A stretch of DNA of 5,662 nt from the NCBI GenBank assembly GCA_018901315.1, contig JAHIFA010000051.1, forward strand, positions 1 to 5,662, written 5' to 3'. Source of the stretch: Nanobdellota archaeon (GTDB taxonomy: Archaea > Nanobdellota > Nanobdellia > Woesearchaeales > CG1-02-33-12). Positions 5,031 to 5,662 of the stretch are shown here, piece by piece; position 1 is the first letter of the stretch, and every line of letters begins with the position of its first letter. The position numbers and the translations under genes were made by a program. The notes under the pieces were generated by a model. The model worked only from the letters and a program-made list of their open reading frames with translations, did no database searches and had not been told where the DNA came from.

Positions 5031-5087
5031 ATGCCAGCAGGAGATAAAACAGGGCCTTTGGGACAAGGACCAATGACAGGACGAGGA
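5031..5087 (+). repeat. DUF5320-motif coding repeat, copy 2 (start of the DUF5320 gene)
   Basis: This is the counterpart of 4819-4875. The DNA upstream is also alike in both copies: GGAGGTAA, a short spacer, then AAAATGCCAG. Confidence 0.7.
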
Positions 5088-5375
5088 CTTGGTTATTGTG
5101 CAGGATATAACACACCAGGATATGCAAACCCAAGACCAAGAGGATTTTTTGGGAGAGGATTAAGATGTTTTTGGAGAGCAAGGGATTTTGCACCAATAGA
5201 AAGAGTTGTGCCAGTACAGAACATACCACCAACACAACCACAGCAGCCAACAAAAGAGCAGGAAGTAACAATGCTTGAGAATGATGCAAAAGTTATTGAA
5301 GCAGAACAAAAAGCATTGAACCAGGAACTAGAAGAAATAAAGAAAAGAATAGAAGAATTAAAAAAAGAAAAATAA
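5031..5375 (+). CDS. DUF5320 domain-containing protein
   Basis: A 114-residue protein. The N-terminus MPAGDKTGPLGQGPMTGRGL followed by GYC (Cys23) is the DUF5320 signature. A Gly/Arg/Pro-rich region follows (about 24-50, PRPRGFFGRGLRCFW with Cys46), then a Pro/Gln linker (about 65-75, IPPTQPQQP), and a C-terminal charged coiled coil at about 78-114 (MLENDAKVIEAEQKALNQEL then EEIKKRIEELKKEK). No membrane segment or signal peptide is seen. The biochemical role is unknown. Genes of this family often lie beside NifX-like and Mrp/NBP35-type ATPase genes, which suggests a link to iron-sulfur or metal-cluster proteins; the coiled coil suggests self-association. It starts 23 nt after the DUF134 stop and ends 16 nt before the NifX-like gene, so the three form one operon. 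Confidence 0.85.
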   Translation: MPAGDKTGPLGQGPMTGRGLGYCAGYNTPGYANPRPRGFFGRGLRCFWRARDFAPIERVVPVQNIPPTQPQQPTKEQEVTMLENDAKVIEAEQKALNQELEEIKKRIEELKKEK

Positions 5376-5391
5376 GTTTGAGGTAAGAAAA

Positions 5392-5662
5392 ATGAGAATA
5401 GCAATAAGTTCAACAGGCCCTGGTTTAGATAGCCAGCTAAGCCCTTTGTTTGGAAGATGTGCTTTTTTTGTTATTGTGGATATTGAAAATAGTGAAATAA
5501 AGAATGATAAAACAATAGAAAACAAGGCAGTTATGCAGGCAGGTGGTGCAGGAATAATGGCTGCACAAACTATTGGAAATGAAAATGTTAATGCAGTTAT
5601 ATCAAATGCAATTGGCCCAAGGGCCTTTGATGTGCTGCAGCAATTAAACATTGATGTTTACA
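5392..5662 (+). CDS. NifX/NifB-type dinitrogenase iron-molybdenum cofactor domain protein (3' partial)
   Basis: The first 90 codons of a gene that continues past the window. MRIAISSTGPGLDSQLSPLF then GRC, VIVDIEN near residues 30-36, AGGAGIMAAQTI (55-66) and NAVISNAIGPRAFDVLQQL with IDVY at the cut end are the hallmarks of the PF02579 domain. Members bind iron-sulfur or iron-molybdenum cluster precursors in NifX, NafY and NifB; in many anaerobes and archaea without nitrogenase, small stand-alone versions of unknown cargo sit beside Mrp/NBP35 ATPases. About 20-30 residues should be missing if it is a stand-alone domain. The start at ATG 5392 follows GAGGT at 5380-5384 with 7 nt spacing. A nitrogen-fixation role should not be assumed, since no other nif gene is seen here. 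Confidence 0.9.
   Translation, partial: MRIAISSTGPGLDSQLSPLFGRCAFFVIVDIENSEIKNDKTIENKAVMQAGGAGIMAAQTIGNENVNAVISNAIGPRAFDVLQQLNIDVY

Noticed and set aside
4960..5651. Several minus-strand frames opposite the DUF5320 and NifX-like genes
   Set aside because: They are antisense to well-supported genes, overlap each other, and have a low-complexity Leu/Phe/Ser composition.
1..5662. CRISPR array, insertion sequence, tRNA or rRNA
   Set aside because: No regularly spaced repeats, transposase or terminal inverted repeats, and no cloverleaf or rRNA-like sequence were seen.

Overview
The window looks like AT-rich archaeal DNA. Three BRE/TATA-type promoters share almost the same core (GAAAGR followed by TTTATATA or TTTAAATA). 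Ribosome-binding sites are of the AGGTGAT or GGAGGT type, and the gene families (secreted Ig-like surface proteins, DPM1-like glycosyltransferase, YgiT-finger/AbrB antitoxins, DUF134, DUF5320, NifX-like) are typical of archaea. The style of the surface proteins resembles Woesearchaeota, Pacearchaeota and related DPANN lineages. That placement is an impression from protein style, not a phylogenetic result. Everything convincing is on the + strand.

Region A (2-3024) is a cell-surface operon. It holds the C-terminal 378 residues of a secreted protein with Ig/FN3-like modules and about 22 N-glycosylation sequons. Overlapping it by 4 nt is a 396-residue protein with a signal peptide, Ig-like domains and a C-terminal membrane anchor, which has no sequon in its mature part. 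Three nt later comes a DPM1-like family 2 glycosyltransferase. The simple reading is a heavily glycosylated exported protein, a membrane-anchored partner, and an enzyme that may help supply the lipid-linked sugar.

Region B (about 3080-4347) carries two tandem toxin-antitoxin-like modules. Each has its own promoter and a toxin-first order: a small DUF4258 protein followed by a YgiT-type zinc-finger/AbrB antitoxin. The promoters share a TATAACATGT 10-mer and have inverted repeats at the expected transcription start. The second antitoxin has lost the RIPKK motif in its AbrB part, so the two modules have probably diverged.

Region C (4348-4533) is non-coding. It contains a GC-richer, foldable stretch and then a strong promoter with a perfect 20-bp palindrome between the TATA box and the start codon.

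Region D (4534-5662) is a DUF134 regulator / DUF5320 / NifX-like operon. The DUF134 protein carries an extra DUF5320-like motif followed by a zinc-ribbon-like tail. This appended part begins at an in-frame ATG preceded by GGAGGTAA, almost copying the start of the neighbouring DUF5320 gene. A DUF134 protein repressing its own promoter through the palindrome is plausible. The last gene runs off the window.
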